This document shows, piece by piece, positions 38,601 to 49,900 of a DNA stretch of 64,000 bases; the stretch's first letter is position 1, and the number at the start of each line of letters is the position of its first letter. Where the stretch lies: contig CM034548.1 of the NCBI GenBank assembly GCA_020055645.1, forward strand, positions 20,460,001 to 20,524,000, written 5' to 3'. The notes beneath the pieces were generated by a model. It was not told the DNA's origin. It did no database searches and worked only from the letters and a program-made list of their open reading frames with translations. The translations under genes and the position numbers were made by a program. The stretch comes from Tomocerus qinae (Eukaryota; Arthropoda; Collembola; Entomobryomorpha; Tomoceridae).

Positions 38601-40585
38601 CGTCCATGAACTATGAACTGCAAATTGGAACTCTGAGAGTCCATTTCGTCTAATAGTATAAGAAAGTACATAGGCATGTTTTTACTAACTCTCTCCTACC
38701 AAAAAAACTTTTATTCTTCGTTTCTTTTGCGTCAGAAACATAGCCAGCGCACATACATGCAACCTCAATGCGTATATATAGTGTTTTTGTGGGCACGAAA
38801 GAATGAAATACTAAATAATGTAGAAGATGTATTGATCATCCTCTTCAGATATCCCTCGCTCTGTGTACCCAGACATTCTTTTGTCTGATTCGCTGGGGTT
38901 TTCAAATAATTGATTCTAGAACACTAATCAAAAATGGACAAAGTTTGCAATTCAAGGACCAGTAAGTACATCTCTTATTATATTTGCTTTCCCTCAATAC
39001 CTCCTTTCACCAAATACATACTTTTCCCAAATATGTACTGCAAACATTTTAATCAGATTGAAAATCCACTTACTGGCGCCGTCTGCCTTAACCAAATATC
39101 ACACGCGCTCGTGTAATCAGTATCTCAAGCGCTGATATTGTCATATGGCATTAAATACTTTGAAATTGGTGACAGGTGCTTTAGTCTTAAAACTACAGAG
39201 ATTTATCAATTTTCAAGTGTTTCTGGAAAAACAATAAAATAGGCATCCACCAATTTTATTTATCTAGCATATTTCTTGTTAACGCTGTCATTTATTTCTC
39301 TTATCTATTAACAAGGTAAAGTAGCGTGCTTGTAGAATTGCTATGCCAGTCTGTCCCTCTGTTTGCTCATTTGAGCAATAACTCACGATTGCGTAGGACT
39401 TAGACGGCATTTAATTAAATTCTAGACATAGTAACCAATTAATTATTAAATTATGAATCGACTCTCAAATTTTCACTAACTTTTGAAGAAAATGACTTAA
39501 ATTCTTATTTTTTTAAATCAAAAGATAGACAATCTGGGGAAAAGTCGGAAAAAATAGCTTTTAAATTTTGGTATTGGAGTATTTAGAAAAATTTCCTAAA
39601 ATAAATTTCTAACAACATTAAAAAAAGTTTTGTTACAACTTTCAGTTTGATTTTAAATTATGCAACGATTATAAAGATAAAATGTTATAATATAATATTT
39701 GCTAAATAATATAGCTATATAATAATACTAGTATCTAATATAAACATGAATTCAATCTGTGACTAGCAGCTGCAATTTGAACGTCATAGTTATGGTAATA
39801 ATATAGATCTAGCCAGGAAATCAATATTGCAAGGTCTTGCAATTACTGATTCAGCATAAAATAAAGATATACATGTAAGATAATATCAGAAGAACTGTAA
39901 CCACTTAGTATAAAACAGTTATAGATGACTATCTATTACATGTCAGGTTTCAGTTACATGCCTATGATTCTACGTCATAATTGGAAAACGCAGATAAGAT
40001 GTGCATGATTTTTACACAGGTAGTATTTGCCTAGAATAGCTACTGGCTATGTTTTTGCATATAAATTCAAATTGTGTAACTTAAAGTTACGTAAATGTTT
40101 ATGGAGTCGTTCCATATTGAAATGGATAGACCCTGAGGAGGAAACCGAGTCTTGCGTATAAGATGACTGTGCCAGATTCAGGGAAAAGACTTGTGGTTGA
40201 TGTCGTTTACTTTTCCGTCGTTATTGCAAAGACAAATAAATATCAACAAAATATCTAGCTGGAGATATCCAATGTCAGAGTATCATATAACACAGACACT
40301 ATGTGATGGGGATTTTAAGTAGCAAAGATGGTAAGTTATAATGAAACTTGAAGGTAGAATGCTGAAGAATGCTTTTGGAGAAATTGAATAAAAAGTATAT
40401 TTGGAAAGAGGATGTAAAGTCATGGAAGAAAATGGGATTTTTATTGCCTCACCGCTGGATGCTGATCTTGCTTCACATTTTGCAGAGATTTGTTCTGTAC
40501 AGGTGGAGTTTTAGTGGCATCTGGAGTGACAGCCCCAGCAGAGCTGCCTGGTGACCCTCCTGCCCCTTTACTCGAGCCGGCCGTC
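23547..40585 (-). CDS. Syt7: Synaptotagmin-7 gene, 3' part (seven coding exons, joined)
   Basis: The CDS joins, in minus-strand order, 40585-40453, 38223-38083, 37383-37236, 31110-31001, 28377-28209, 24193-23981 and 23647-23547. Together they total 1,015 nt: one base of a split codon, 337 codons and TAG. The product is a vesicle or lysosome membrane calcium sensor with tandem C2 domains that drives slow or asynchronous exocytosis, membrane repair and vesicle replenishment (family knowledge). Seen here: linker (residues 1-69), C2A (about 70-190) and C2B (about 198-334), numbered from the first complete codon. Calcium ligands in C2A are D99, D105, D158, D160 and D166. In C2B they are D228, D234, D288 and D290, with E296 at the fifth position. 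A Lys/Arg-rich strand lies at residues 246-252 and a WHXL motif at 331-334. Motifs such as [12 protein letters not shown] and [13 protein letters not shown] match arthropod Syt7 as I recall it. The N-terminal transmembrane segment and start codon are absent, so the CDS is 5'-partial. Confidence 0.95.
23648..23980 (-). other. Syt7 intron between C2B core and terminal exon
   Basis: This 333-base GT-AG intron is the shortest in the gene, with donor GTAATT and acceptor TTGTTACAG. Open frames of 98-105 codons on the plus strand run across it and the terminal exon. They show no family resemblance and I treat them as chance. Nothing else is visible. Confidence 0.9.
23981..24193 (-). CDS. Syt7: Syt7 exon: C2B core and loop 3
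   Basis: The exon has two bases completing Asp234, 70 codons (residues 235-304) and one base of Gly305. It encodes [20 protein letters not shown], including the C2B polybasic strand. It continues with [19 protein letters not shown], then [19 protein letters not shown]. Calcium loop 3 has D288 and D290, but Glu at position 296, where synaptotagmin-1 has Asp371. As I recall, insect Syt7 also has Glu here. The acceptor is GTGTGTATAG and the donor is GTAATT. Confidence 0.97.
24194..28208 (-). other. Syt7 intron within C2B loop 1
   Basis: This 4.0-kb GT-AG intron splits the Asp234 codon. The part nearest its 3' end (about 24,200-25,380) is C-rich and G-poor on the plus strand. The remainder is AT-rich. 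It holds a 14-base perfect palindrome at 26,052-26,065 and a 16-base tandem duplication at 27,715-27,746. No coding candidate was recognised. Confidence 0.85.
27715..27746. repeat. Tandem duplication, 16-base unit
   Basis: TATTATTGAAGATTGC is repeated twice head to tail, followed by a partial third copy. It lies in a Syt7 intron. Confidence 0.85.
28209..28377 (-). CDS. Syt7: Syt7 exon: C2A-C2B junction and C2B loop 1
   Basis: The exon has 56 codons plus one base (residues 178-233, with Asp234 split). It starts [16 protein letters not shown], the end of C2A and the short inter-domain linker. It continues with [12 protein letters not shown], the first C2B strand, then [20 protein letters not shown], ending at calcium loop 1 with D228. 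The acceptor is CTGTATTCCAG and the donor is GTATGT. The split Asp234 codon is completed by the next exon, giving SDPYV. Spacing and sequence match the arthropod family closely. Confidence 0.97.
28378..31000 (-). other. Syt7 intron between C2A and C2B
   Basis: This 2.6-kb GT-AG intron is phase 0. It contains short unassigned open frames on both strands, none over 90 codons and none resembling a known family. I see no mobile element or RNA gene. Confidence 0.85.
31001..31110 (-). CDS. Syt7: Syt7 exon: C2A calcium loop 3
   Basis: The exon has two bases completing Gly141, then 36 codons (residues 142-177), from [16 protein letters not shown] to FLPLCQ. It contains DYDRFSRDD, which supplies calcium ligands D158, D160 and D166 and the conserved Ser163. 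The acceptor is TTGTGTTTCCAG and the donor is GTAATG. It is the shortest internal exon of the gene and ends in phase 0. All expected C2A acidic ligands are present, so this domain should bind calcium. Confidence 0.97.
31111..37235 (-). other. Syt7 intron within C2A (largest internal intron)
   Basis: This 6.1-kb GT-AG intron splits the Gly141 codon, with donor GTACGT and acceptor TTGTGTTTCCAG. Between about 33,980 and 34,780 the minus strand has three consecutive open frames (69, 85 and 70 codons), each in a different frame. At 35,387-35,668 both strands are open (93 codons on plus, 60 on minus). I recognise no domain in any of them. They could be decayed mobile-element sequence or chance in AT-rich DNA. 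Confidence 0.8.
37236..37383 (-). CDS. Syt7: Syt7 exon: C2A calcium loop 1 and polybasic region
   Basis: The exon has 49 codons plus one base (residues 92-140, with Gly141 split across the intron). It carries [16 protein letters not shown], with calcium ligands D99 and D105 of loop 1. It continues with the strand [20 protein letters not shown], which holds the C2A basic patch, and then WNETLYFE. The acceptor is CGACTATAG, with a weak pyrimidine tract. The donor is GTACGT. The frame joins cleanly to both neighbours. C2A binds anionic phospholipid when calcium is present (family knowledge). Confidence 0.97.
37384..38082 (-). other. Syt7 intron before C2A loop 1
   Basis: This 699-base GT-AG intron is phase 0, with donor GTAATC and acceptor CGACTATAG. 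It is AT-rich with no visible internal feature. Confidence 0.9.
38083..38223 (-). CDS. Syt7: Syt7 exon: end of linker and first strands of C2A
   Basis: This 47-codon exon is phase 0 at both ends (residues 45-91). It encodes the arthropod Syt7 signature [12 protein letters not shown] just before C2A, then [11 protein letters not shown] and LILRIIQ, the first two beta strands of C2A. The acceptor is TTTCTTTTCAG and the donor is GTAATC. The exon opens with an ATG directly after the acceptor. I read this as an internal Met, because the linker exon upstream joins in frame and a strong acceptor precedes it. An alternative internal start cannot be excluded. Confidence 0.93.
38224..40452 (-). other. 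Syt7 intron between linker exon and C2A
   Basis: This 2.2-kb GT-AG intron is phase 0, with donor GTGAGG and acceptor TTTCTTTTCAG. It has a strongly AT-rich middle (about 39,380-39,900). Short plus-strand frames of 60-70 codons are present without recognisable content. Confidence 0.8.
40453..40585 (-). CDS. Syt7: Syt7 linker exon (Ser/Gly/Pro/Thr-rich)
   Basis: The open frame encodes residues 1-44, from [10 protein letters not shown] to QDQHPA. It is low in hydrophobic residues, as expected of the flexible linker between the membrane anchor and C2A. The acceptor is a T-rich tract ending in CTTCAG and the donor is GTGAGG. The exon begins with the last base of a split codon, so the missing upstream exon must end two bases into a codon. 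It ends in phase 0, matching the next exon. Linker sequence is poorly conserved in this family and alternatively spliced in vertebrates. The call therefore rests on frame, splice sites and position rather than on motifs. Confidence 0.75.
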
Positions 40586-41086
40586 CTGAAGAAGTCATAA
40601 AAAATTAGCTGCAAATGTTATTTTCCTCAGAGGAACTGAAGCTTACGACAACACATGTAACAACAAAGTACAATAATTACAGTTGACAGTACGTACAAAT
40701 ACAGTGAGAGGTGAGTGTTGTTAAGTAGTTTAGCTTATTAGCGTCTAGTGACGGATGTGCATGCACAAGAGTAAGATACATAGTGTGTGGTTACAAAAGT
40801 ACAGGGGAAATGCGCACAGACGGCTATAGAGACAGACAGAGAGATTTTCAGAGATAGGTAGAGATAGAAAAGATATTTATATATAACATTAAGTCGGTGT
40901 AGTAGGGACTTATATACAGAGAGCAGAAAGAGAAAGCAGCACGGAGCTCTCAGCTTTCATTTCATAATGATTGGTACACGGAAAAGTTGGGAAGGTACAC
41001 GAACGGAGTGAAAAGTTAAGTAATATGTACAGCACAGATTACTTACGGAGAGGCTACTCTATACACTTACACGATACAGACAGAGA

Positions 41087-41106
41087 GAGAGAGAGAGAGA
41101 GAGAGA
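41087..41106. repeat. (GA)n microsatellite
   Basis: A GACA unit followed by a pure GA run, close to the Syt7 linker exon. Confidence 0.8.
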
Positions 41107-44100
41107 AAACAGATACGAGCCAAATGTGGAGTGGGTGATAGCAATTGTCAATCAGCTAAATAATAAATCAATCAAGTGAGCTAAGAGTGAGTCATCAATA
41201 CCATAGACAGTAGATTCACGCTGTACTCTAATTAAAAGACGGCTAATTGAACGGCAATTCAATTGAAACGTCATGAGCTTTCATTGAATATACCCGCCAC
41301 TACAAAGTGAATTATTCCGTTGTCTCTTACAAAGGCACTTAGGATTCATAAATTCCAACAACCTGTCTCTCGCATTGTACTCGGTAAATCTACAAATTCT
41401 ACCAAGTTTGCTGCATAGTGTTAGTAGTACAAGTACAAATGGGGTAAACAGAGACACTTAAAATGCAGCTTTTAGATGAATATTAGTTATGCAAAAGTTT
41501 AATCCAATGCAAAAAAGACATTTCTTAATGCTACTAAATTTGAGAATAGAATCTGACAATTAGAAGGCGTAGGTTGTAATTGTAAACTACAAAAGAGATA
41601 AAAGTTGTTGGGCTGTTTATTTAATACATGCACAATGTATATCAACTTGACTGACAATAAAATTACAATCTGGTTTGAAACAGACGTATAAAAGAATTCC
41701 CACACATAATTTAACACTGCCAAGTGGAGCGTTGCAATTGTAAATTACTATCAACTTGGTTGCATAAGCTATTAGTTGAGAAGAGGTTTGCATTGTGTAA
41801 TAAATATTAAAATCGATAGGCGGGGGAAGGAATGAATAGAACAAAACGCAGAGAATAGGACATAAAAGCGTCACTGAACTAATTCGCTATTGTTTGGCAA
41901 TAGGAAAAGAAGACAGTTAATTACTACTTGGCATTTTGAAAGGTATTTGGAAGATCGTGTTGTCAAATATTGGTTCAACCTCTGTTTGGGTATAATTTGT
42001 AAGTGGAGGAACAATAAGAGGAGATATCTCTTTATTTCATAAAACTGTCAAGTTTGTAAAGTTGCAAAATATGTTTTTTGTTTGCAGAGTCTGAAAAGAC
42101 AAAGGCTAAAAGCGTGGTATGGAAAAACTAGGAGCAATATACTAATTCAGTGTAAATAGAGATGACAAAGACACTTCATTTAGAAATGGGAATGCCGTGA
42201 AGCGTAAATAGTGGGGGTATGAACAAGAAAAGCTCCATGTACGTACTTAGTATATTTACTCGTCGTTTTTTGCTCGGCATATGTAACAATATGTTATCGT
42301 AGTTTATGTGTTTACTTACAGGGTTACTTTACTATCGTTTAGCAAGGAGGTAGGCAGAAGCAAGCAGTAAAATGCAAAACTGTTCTGTTTGAGAATCCAA
42401 TTGTAGACTAAGAAGAGTAGAGAAGGAGAGGAAGGAGGAAATTCAGGAAAGTTAAGTGTAGTGAGAATAAATGTAAATGCAAAGAGAAATGCAAAGTACG
42501 GTTGTAAATATTACGTAGCCTGAGAGAAGGATATGACAATATGTAGCAATGCCACAAAATAATGAAACGGGGGAAAGTAAGTTACTCATGCATAGGTTGG
42601 TAGCCAAGTAACCGTGGAGAGTATAGAAGGAGTGGTTCTCGTTTTGAATAATAGGATGAGACAATACATGAAATATGAAGAGAAATATGACAGGGAGAGT
42701 AGTCTAGTGTGTTTGTATGAATAACGTGAGCCGTTCTCTCCAGTGTACCCATATCCAGCTGCTTCTACTATATCTATACAGGGGAACAAGGTGATTTGGT
42801 CAGACTATGTCCCAACTCCCAAATCGGAACAGAGTGCACATTTGCATATAGCTCGTGTATCTAGTACTGCCTGGATTAAATATTGTGCCCGTTGAATTTA
42901 TAGTTGAAGCGGGTATTTTAGCTTTCTCCTAAATGTACTTCTCTATATGAGTATATTATTATATCTGTTTATCCTACTTAGTTGGAAGGAGTACATCTCT
43001 CTTTGAGTTTAGAAATGAAGGAAATGCAATGAGACCATGCATGTATATTAAACATTAGGGCTGAAGAGTATAGTAGCTAAGTAAGAGAGGCAGAAGGAAG
43101 TGGGAGAAGGAAAGTAAATATAAAGGAGAGTAGTAGTGGATTATTTTGCCTGAGCTGCTATGACATAGGTAGTCAAGATTCATGTCAGAAGAAATTGAGG
43201 AATCCGGATGAAATGCTGGAGAAAGGAGATAATAAGAAGGAAGAACGTAGTAGGGGATGGAGACAGACATGTATATCTACATATAGTATGTGTATAGCAT
43301 GGAGAATGGGACAAGTTGGCAAAGGACGGCTCAGATCAACAACTGAGTGAAGATCAAATATTCGTATAGGATGTGGCTGGAGAAATGTATGGGCCGTGTC
43401 ATGTCATGCCGAGGAATGGCACATGGCTGTGCTGTAGAAACACAAGTGGAGCGAGAGGGCATTTCCATTTAAACTCCTAAGCTATTTGTTATACAATATG
43501 CATGTCTGCTAACAATGAGAGTGTGGAGTGTGTCTGTCTCTGTGTATCACAATGCAATACACATCATGACCGACGGGAGATCAAATGAGAATTGGCTCCA
43601 AGAACATGTTGCTTTGTCAGTAGGTACGCTACCCGTGTCGACGTGTGGATTACTACAAAATGTATATTAATATCTAGGACTCTTCTTTTTTTATCAACAT
43701 ATTCTTTTGTATGGATATTGTAAAAGCGTCATTTCTACATTTTTCAGGGGAAATGTCAACACAAATACGTCTAGTCTAATGGACTTTATATGAGCCGTGT
43801 GAAGAGGAAAGTGAATCCGTGACATATGCACACGAGAGATACTCTAACTCACTTCAATTGACCAGGGTCAACTACGTTTTCATACTTTTACACGAGAAAA
43901 ATAAAATTTAGTTGATCTATAGGGGGTCAACTATTGAAAGGGAAATGGCATGGATTTTGTTTTTGGAATCTTATAAGTTGTGATAACTTTTGGGGGTGAA
44001 CTATTTAGGGGGTAAATTGAAATTGTAGGGCATATGAGATTTGTGTGTGAGTAGAAGAAGATTGAAAGGACGAAAAGCGAAATGGAGAGAACGACAGAGA

Positions 44101-45911
44101 ATAAAAAAATGAGAGGAAGGCAAGCGGACTAAGTAATGTTTTCCTGGACATCAAAGAAAGGAAAGCACTTGCTCTTTCATACAATTGAATTTGTCTAAGA
44201 TCCATTTACTTGAGCGGCTACTACAGAGTCTTGTCTTTTCTCATCTATATACTCTCTGTCGCTGACTGATCTTTAGTGAACTATTATCTGTTAGTGCTGG
44301 AAGGCAAAGCAGAAGGTACCTACTCCTTTGACTAGGAAGTCTCTACACGTATGTGTTTTATTAGAAATCTCATATTTTCAAAGTCGTTGGAGGAACAAAG
44401 AGGAAGACGCACAAAGATATTATTTTGGTAGCTGTACACATTCTGATGCTTATTTACTTTTGTCTTTGCTATTGAGAGATAGGCAAGGATGGGAATGTGA
44501 GGTATGGGGTTGATTGTGTGAGTAGTGACACAGTGGGGCATAATTTTAATATGGCATTTGAGAAGACCTAGCCAAGTAATATCTGGCGAAATATTAGTTG
44601 GTAGGTGTAAATAAAAGACAAGAAAGTAGGGATATTTTATATTCTAGAGCTTTAAGTAAGTTAAAGTGAATTGAAGTGTGGAATTTATTTTATCACCACT
44701 TTTAACTTTGCTTTTGGCTTTCCACTCTTTGACTTTGAGGTCTAACAATAAGTTGAAAGTATGCACGTAGTTTGAGTGCACTGGTTTGGCTGTGAGTGTG
44801 ACTGGCTGGATGCCTCAACTTATTTAGTTAGGTGGACTAGTATGACAGGATCCCAAGTTGAGTTGAGTCAAAGGAAAGCAAAGAAGACTTACAAGGCCGA
44901 GACTTGTAGCCATGCCAAGCCCAACCCAGCCAAGGGACGTCAACTTTTACTAGTATGAAACAATCCTGTCGTCCTACATTCCCTGCTAGGTATATTAGAA
45001 ATATTGCAACTACTTTGGAGAGTGTCACAAAGTCTATCGGCAGACAAATTCTGTGAATTTCACTCTACAGCTGCACAATATGTAAGTGAAGTTGTTACTT
45101 ACGGACGTTACAATAGTAATACAAATATAATAAGTAAGTGTCTCCTGGTATAGGAGAGTTAGTTACTAGTTATGTGCCTACCTACTCAAATATGAGAGTT
45201 GTGCAGGGAGAGATAGGAAAGTTAAGTAAGTACGAGAGTAAGTTGAGTTAATGTAGTGTCGTGTGTGAGAGAAAAGGGCTGCGGTACATATCTGTAGAGA
45301 GAAAGCAGCTAAAGAAGAGCAGTTCGTGGAGTTGGTGGGCAAGAAGGCGAAAGGAATGTGAGCGTGAGAGCGGAAGATTCACAAACAGAAAGAAAGTCTG
45401 CAATGCAATCCAATAGTAAATAGTACGAGTACCTATATATGAAATATACGGAGGGACATATATTCTAGACTACAGATAGATACATTCATCCATACCATTT
45501 ACAACATTAGGACAGAAACTGTAATCTAATACATTGACTACATATAAAGACATGGCTGCTTACATAATAAATGTACACAGATATATTAAAATACATACAC
45601 TGAGAAATAGATGAGTTGTGTAGTTACAGATACAATCAAACAGACATAAAGGCCACTACAGTGTATTAATATTGCACATAGACGACAGAGAATGATGCTA
45701 CACACATTTCTGTTATATATACTGCTAACTAAATTGCTTACTACTACCACAGATGTACATTTACAGTTAGGATAGGACATACACACACAGATACAATGGG
45801 AAGGTTGTTACAGTTTTACGGGACGATGCTGCATGGCCAATATTATATTGTAAAGATTATATTATTACTCAGAGCATTAAATATATATACAATACTCAAC
45901 TATAAATAACT

Positions 45912-45928
45912 ATACATACATACATACA
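45912..45928. repeat. (CATA)n microsatellite
   Basis: Four CATA-type units. A similar run lies at 46,175-46,194. Confidence 0.75.
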
Positions 45929-46174
45929 CTCACTATACTACAAAAGTCGTTTAACAAGGACGAGTGGAAACATGGAAATCCAACTTTCTAAGTAACCAAG
46001 CTACAAAATATTGTTTTCGGGAGCTGCTTATTTATGAGCTATACAGCAAGTATTTATCTATTTACTCTTAATAGGACAAAGAACGGGACAGTTTGTCGGG
46101 AGCAACGACTACAGACATACATACACACATAAATATATGTAATGAAAGATATATATTCAATAATATGCACCTAT

Positions 46175-46194
46175 GTACATACATACATACATAC
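46175..46194. repeat. (ACAT)n microsatellite
   Basis: About five ACAT units, with a TACG run following at 46,296-46,311. Confidence 0.75.
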
Positions 46195-46295
46195 GAATAA
46201 ATACGAATGTTGTGTAATAACCATAAGAGATGCCAGTGTAGATACTAAATCAGAGATATCTCTAATAAGTTCTGCCTTATAATATGTGATGTGAT

Positions 46296-46311
46296 GTACG
46301 TACGTACGTAG
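46296..46311. repeat. (TACG)n microsatellite
   Basis: TACG units, self-complementary as GTAC/TACG. Confidence 0.7.
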
Positions 46312-46500
46312 GACAGTATTATAGTATATTATGTACTACTAGTAACAATGAGTAGTACAGAACGTGTATATGACATTACTTTACATTACATAGCTGTTAA
46401 ACAGGAAGTATTACACAGAGCAGAATATTACTTTTACTTACATACAGTTACTGTGTAGAAGTGAACATTCAAAAGATCCACATAAAGCCACATTGAATTT

Positions 46501-49500
46501 CTCCGCACTAAACAATACGAGTACAATGCGATACGATACGAAGGTACGATAACAGAGAACAACAAGATTAATATTCCACAAAAACAGAATGAGTTCTTAC
46601 TCCAGTTGGGCCCTATGAGTGGAAATCGATCCCATCAAGTCAAACGCAGCAGAACATAAATCACAAATCGATTTTGTTACTCTGAACTCCACTGAACTGA
46701 CAATGAACTAACTTAACTGGCTGATTGTGAGTGAGCTCATATTCTAAGTGCATAATATACTCAGAGTAGCCCACCACCATTACATTAAATACCTAGTCCA
46801 TCCATCCATCTCCTACTTGTAATTTATTATGCAAAAAGATAAAATGGAAACCGTGATATCCGCTATCACCTTAATATACAATAACAAATATTTTAAACCT
46901 CCTCCTATCAAACCTATATTTTAAACCTATCGGCTTTCACTCGTACATCAATTCTATACTTTCATCTAGTATATACTTTAATGTTATGTAAACCAACTAT
47001 TCTATTATATAACTTTAGTAGTATGCACTATTATTACCGCAAATGACCAAAACTATACAAGTATGTATACTTAAAATGATATACATATAGTTACTATATA
47101 CCCGCTATATTATGATATTATTATCTATGTCGGGTAAGTAGTTTGTTGCACAAAGAAATTATTGGGTAAAGACAAAGCCTTTTCAAAACTGTTGGAAGTA
47201 GCCGACTCAATTAACGTCCTATAGGATATTACGTAAGTAAGTATGGAGGTAGCTATCCACTTATCTCTATAATCACATTACCCCGATTTCCCTTCGGTAA
47301 TTGCATTTTTCAGCCTGAAAACATTCACAACTCATTAATCCCTATTATACCCTGAAGATTATCATCGAAAGGCTTTATATGTTCATAAATTACAGTCGAT
47401 GTACGAAGTGGATAGGCCCACGCTTGGTCATTCCATTCCAACGGAACGCATTTGTATCCATGCTTCATTGGCCACAGACCACAACAATGCGCCCTTCTTT
47501 CTCTTACTCCATGCGCGTCCTGTTTCTCCACTTTCTCAATAAATATTTCTCTGTTGGCACTCTTGATTTCCAGAGACTCCGTCTGCACCGTTTTTATTTA
47601 TTTTACTCTTATAACAGGTACACTAACAAATTTTCTGCTATTTCGTTATTTACCCAGAAAATCCCTATATAGTGAGCATATTCCTTTGATTAACACCAAT
47701 GTAGACGCTCTGCTGGGAATAGAAGGTAGTAACAGATGTTTTAGAAATGTTGCCCATGCGATGTTTACCAATATTTCCTTCGCCACACTTATTACATTCT
47801 TTAGGTGTGAAAAAGCTATTTTCTAGGAAGCCTTGAATCATAAAAAGTAGATTTTCATATATACAGTTTGTTTTATACATATCACGATACTGGGAAATGA
47901 CCTTGTCTCAATATTGACAGCTTATAAGTTAGTAGAAACCACTACTACACTGCAGAAACATTTTGGTACATACAGAGTTTGTATATATATCCGTGAGCAG
48001 ATACTGTACCAAATCTTGTGTGAGGTAACAGTGTTAAGACATTCGAAGAAATACAGAATTCCATCTTAGGCAACAGATAAATCGATAATTAAGTGCCGAG
48101 CATTTTCAAATATGAATTTACCAGCTTGGCCAATCCCAATCTGAAACCTTGATTTTATGCGAAGCAAGTTAAAGTTAAAAAATTTGGAGCGTCTAAAAAT
48201 AAGTTGTCACCTCCCGCGTGTATCTGGGAAAAAGTTGCGCTTAAAAAGTTTGTACGCAATAAAGTTTCATTAAATTCCTTTGGTTTAATCAAATCACATA
48301 ATTTGATAGCATTGCCTCACTTCTAGCTCTTGACTCTCCTCTTCTGTCGAGCAACTGAAACTGGAGTGGTCCAAGACTAAGACTAATGCCGCAATTTTAA
48401 GCTTGGTTTGCTTTTCCTTACTGCGGCTTATCGTCCCTATTACTTTCTTTGCAACTCTTGGCTCAGTTTCTCAGCTAGTGAGTCTACAAACAAAACTTAC
48501 AGGGAAAGTGATGCCATAAGTCTTTGAGCTGGGATAGTCGCAGGCCTCCTTTTCAGGTCAAAACATCAACAAGTATTCCTCAGTAGTCTACCAAGTCACT
48601 TTCATAATATCACACTCCACCAACACTTAATGACGCTCTGTGCAAATATATTATCTCCCTCCTTGTGTACATCTATTAGGATCGAAATGTGCGGACAATG
48701 AGGATTTTCTTAAGTCGGCTTATTCCATTCACAATTCCCTCAGCTCTCTACCCAATCTCCTTAAGAAATGGCCAAAAACTTACTGCAAAATATCTATAGC
48801 AGTTTGTTACAGGTCAGAACATTTTGGCCAAGATACGAAAGAAAAAACGACTTGTTAATTGTAAAAAATTAATGCATTTTCCACGGTTGCAAACAATTGG
48901 CACAGTTCTTCAACAAATTGCATTTGGCTATTCTCGGAAAGTAAACGCTAACATAGCTTAATTTGTCGCAGTCTGCTTTGTTTCCCTTACCATTAGCAAA
49001 TTGTCACTAATTTGCCCAAAAAAGTACTTCTGTTTCTACAATAAAAATCAAACCGTAAAAATACACAAGTTTATGGCTCATACACAATTCTATTAAATTT
49101 TTTAAAAGGTTGTTCGTTTGTCGTCGTGCTTCATTATCCGCATTTTTTTGCAATTACAAAACTCCTTTGTCTAATTTAAAATAAAGACTGGCTTTCACAA
49201 TGACAATTGAAGTGAAAGTTAACTTAATTACAATTTTTACATAATTACTCAAGTAATTTTCAGAAAGGACCATACTTAAAGTAAGTGTGAGTCAAAAAAA
49301 AGATACACATTTGAGAACAACTGTGCAATCAGATATTTCTATTCAGAGTAGAAAGTTAACTTGTGCATTAAAGTCGCCGTTTCATCTTTATCTTTCACTT
49401 TTTTACCTAATGAGCACAAATAGATAATTTCCGAGGTGCAATTTAGTGTGAAGTGTGATTTGGCTTAATACTTAATACCTCGTTCCCGTCAGGCGTGAAA

Positions 49501-49900
49501 AGTAAAGCAGAGAAAAGCGGCTATAACCGGTACACATTAAAATGTAGGTACCAAGCTAAGCTCCGAAAGCTGTCGGAGAGAATATTTGCCCCCTACCTAA
49601 AACATACACTTTTAGAGACTAAATACCTATAAGACTCTTCAACATACGTTTTCCTGGATTTCTATACCAATTCAATCATAAAAGTTTATTTTCTCTTCCC
49701 ATCATCGTTTACAATAATAACAGTCATTGGCTATGCTTCCATTTTCCAAAAATGGTTGGGAATAGATATATAAAAGTGTGACACAATATACGTTTTATTG
49801 TTTTTAAACTTTCTTTTCTCTACAAGAGTTAGATTTACAAAGAAAATAACAAATTATTATCATCGTAGACTGTGCCAACGTAAAAGTTTAGTAATTTCCT
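46501..49900 (-). other. Probable Syt7 upstream intron, AT-rich
   Basis: This holds the 77-codon exon-like segment at 47,351-47,582. It also has two minus-strand donor-like sites whose phase would fit the linker exon (GTAAGA after 46,601 and GTAAGT after 48,501). No transmembrane-coding exon was recognised. Confidence 0.5.
47351..47582 (-). CDS. Candidate exon, unassigned, about 77 codons
   Basis: The minus-strand frame is open from a GTGCAG acceptor-like site to CTTCAGG followed by GTATAA. It includes a charged N-terminal half (EIFIEKVEKQDAHGVRERR), then HCCGLWPMKHGYKC and EWNDQAWAYPLRTSTVIYEH. Codon use looks coding-like and the composition is richer than its surroundings. However, both other strand readings are also open, the acceptor lacks a pyrimidine tract, and I recognise no family. 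Its phases do not join the known Syt7 exons directly. Confidence 0.15.

Larger units (their letters stand above)
40586..46500 (-). other. Probable Syt7 upstream intron, G-rich on the plus strand
   Basis: By position this is intron upstream of the linker exon. From about 40,680 to 44,650 the plus strand is purine-rich, so the transcribed minus sense is pyrimidine-rich. GA, CATA and TACG repeats are present. The minus-strand frames (60-90 codons) have no recognisable content. Confidence 0.55.

Noticed and set aside
40369..40554. 61-codon plus-strand frame
   Set aside because: It overlaps the Syt7 linker exon; the minus-strand frame joins the other exons in phase.
44837..45028. Minus-strand frame starting with a hydrophobic stretch, considered as the Syt7 membrane exon
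   Set aside because: The hydrophobic part is short with no Cys/basic cluster after it, and the GTAAGT donor gives the wrong phase for the linker exon.
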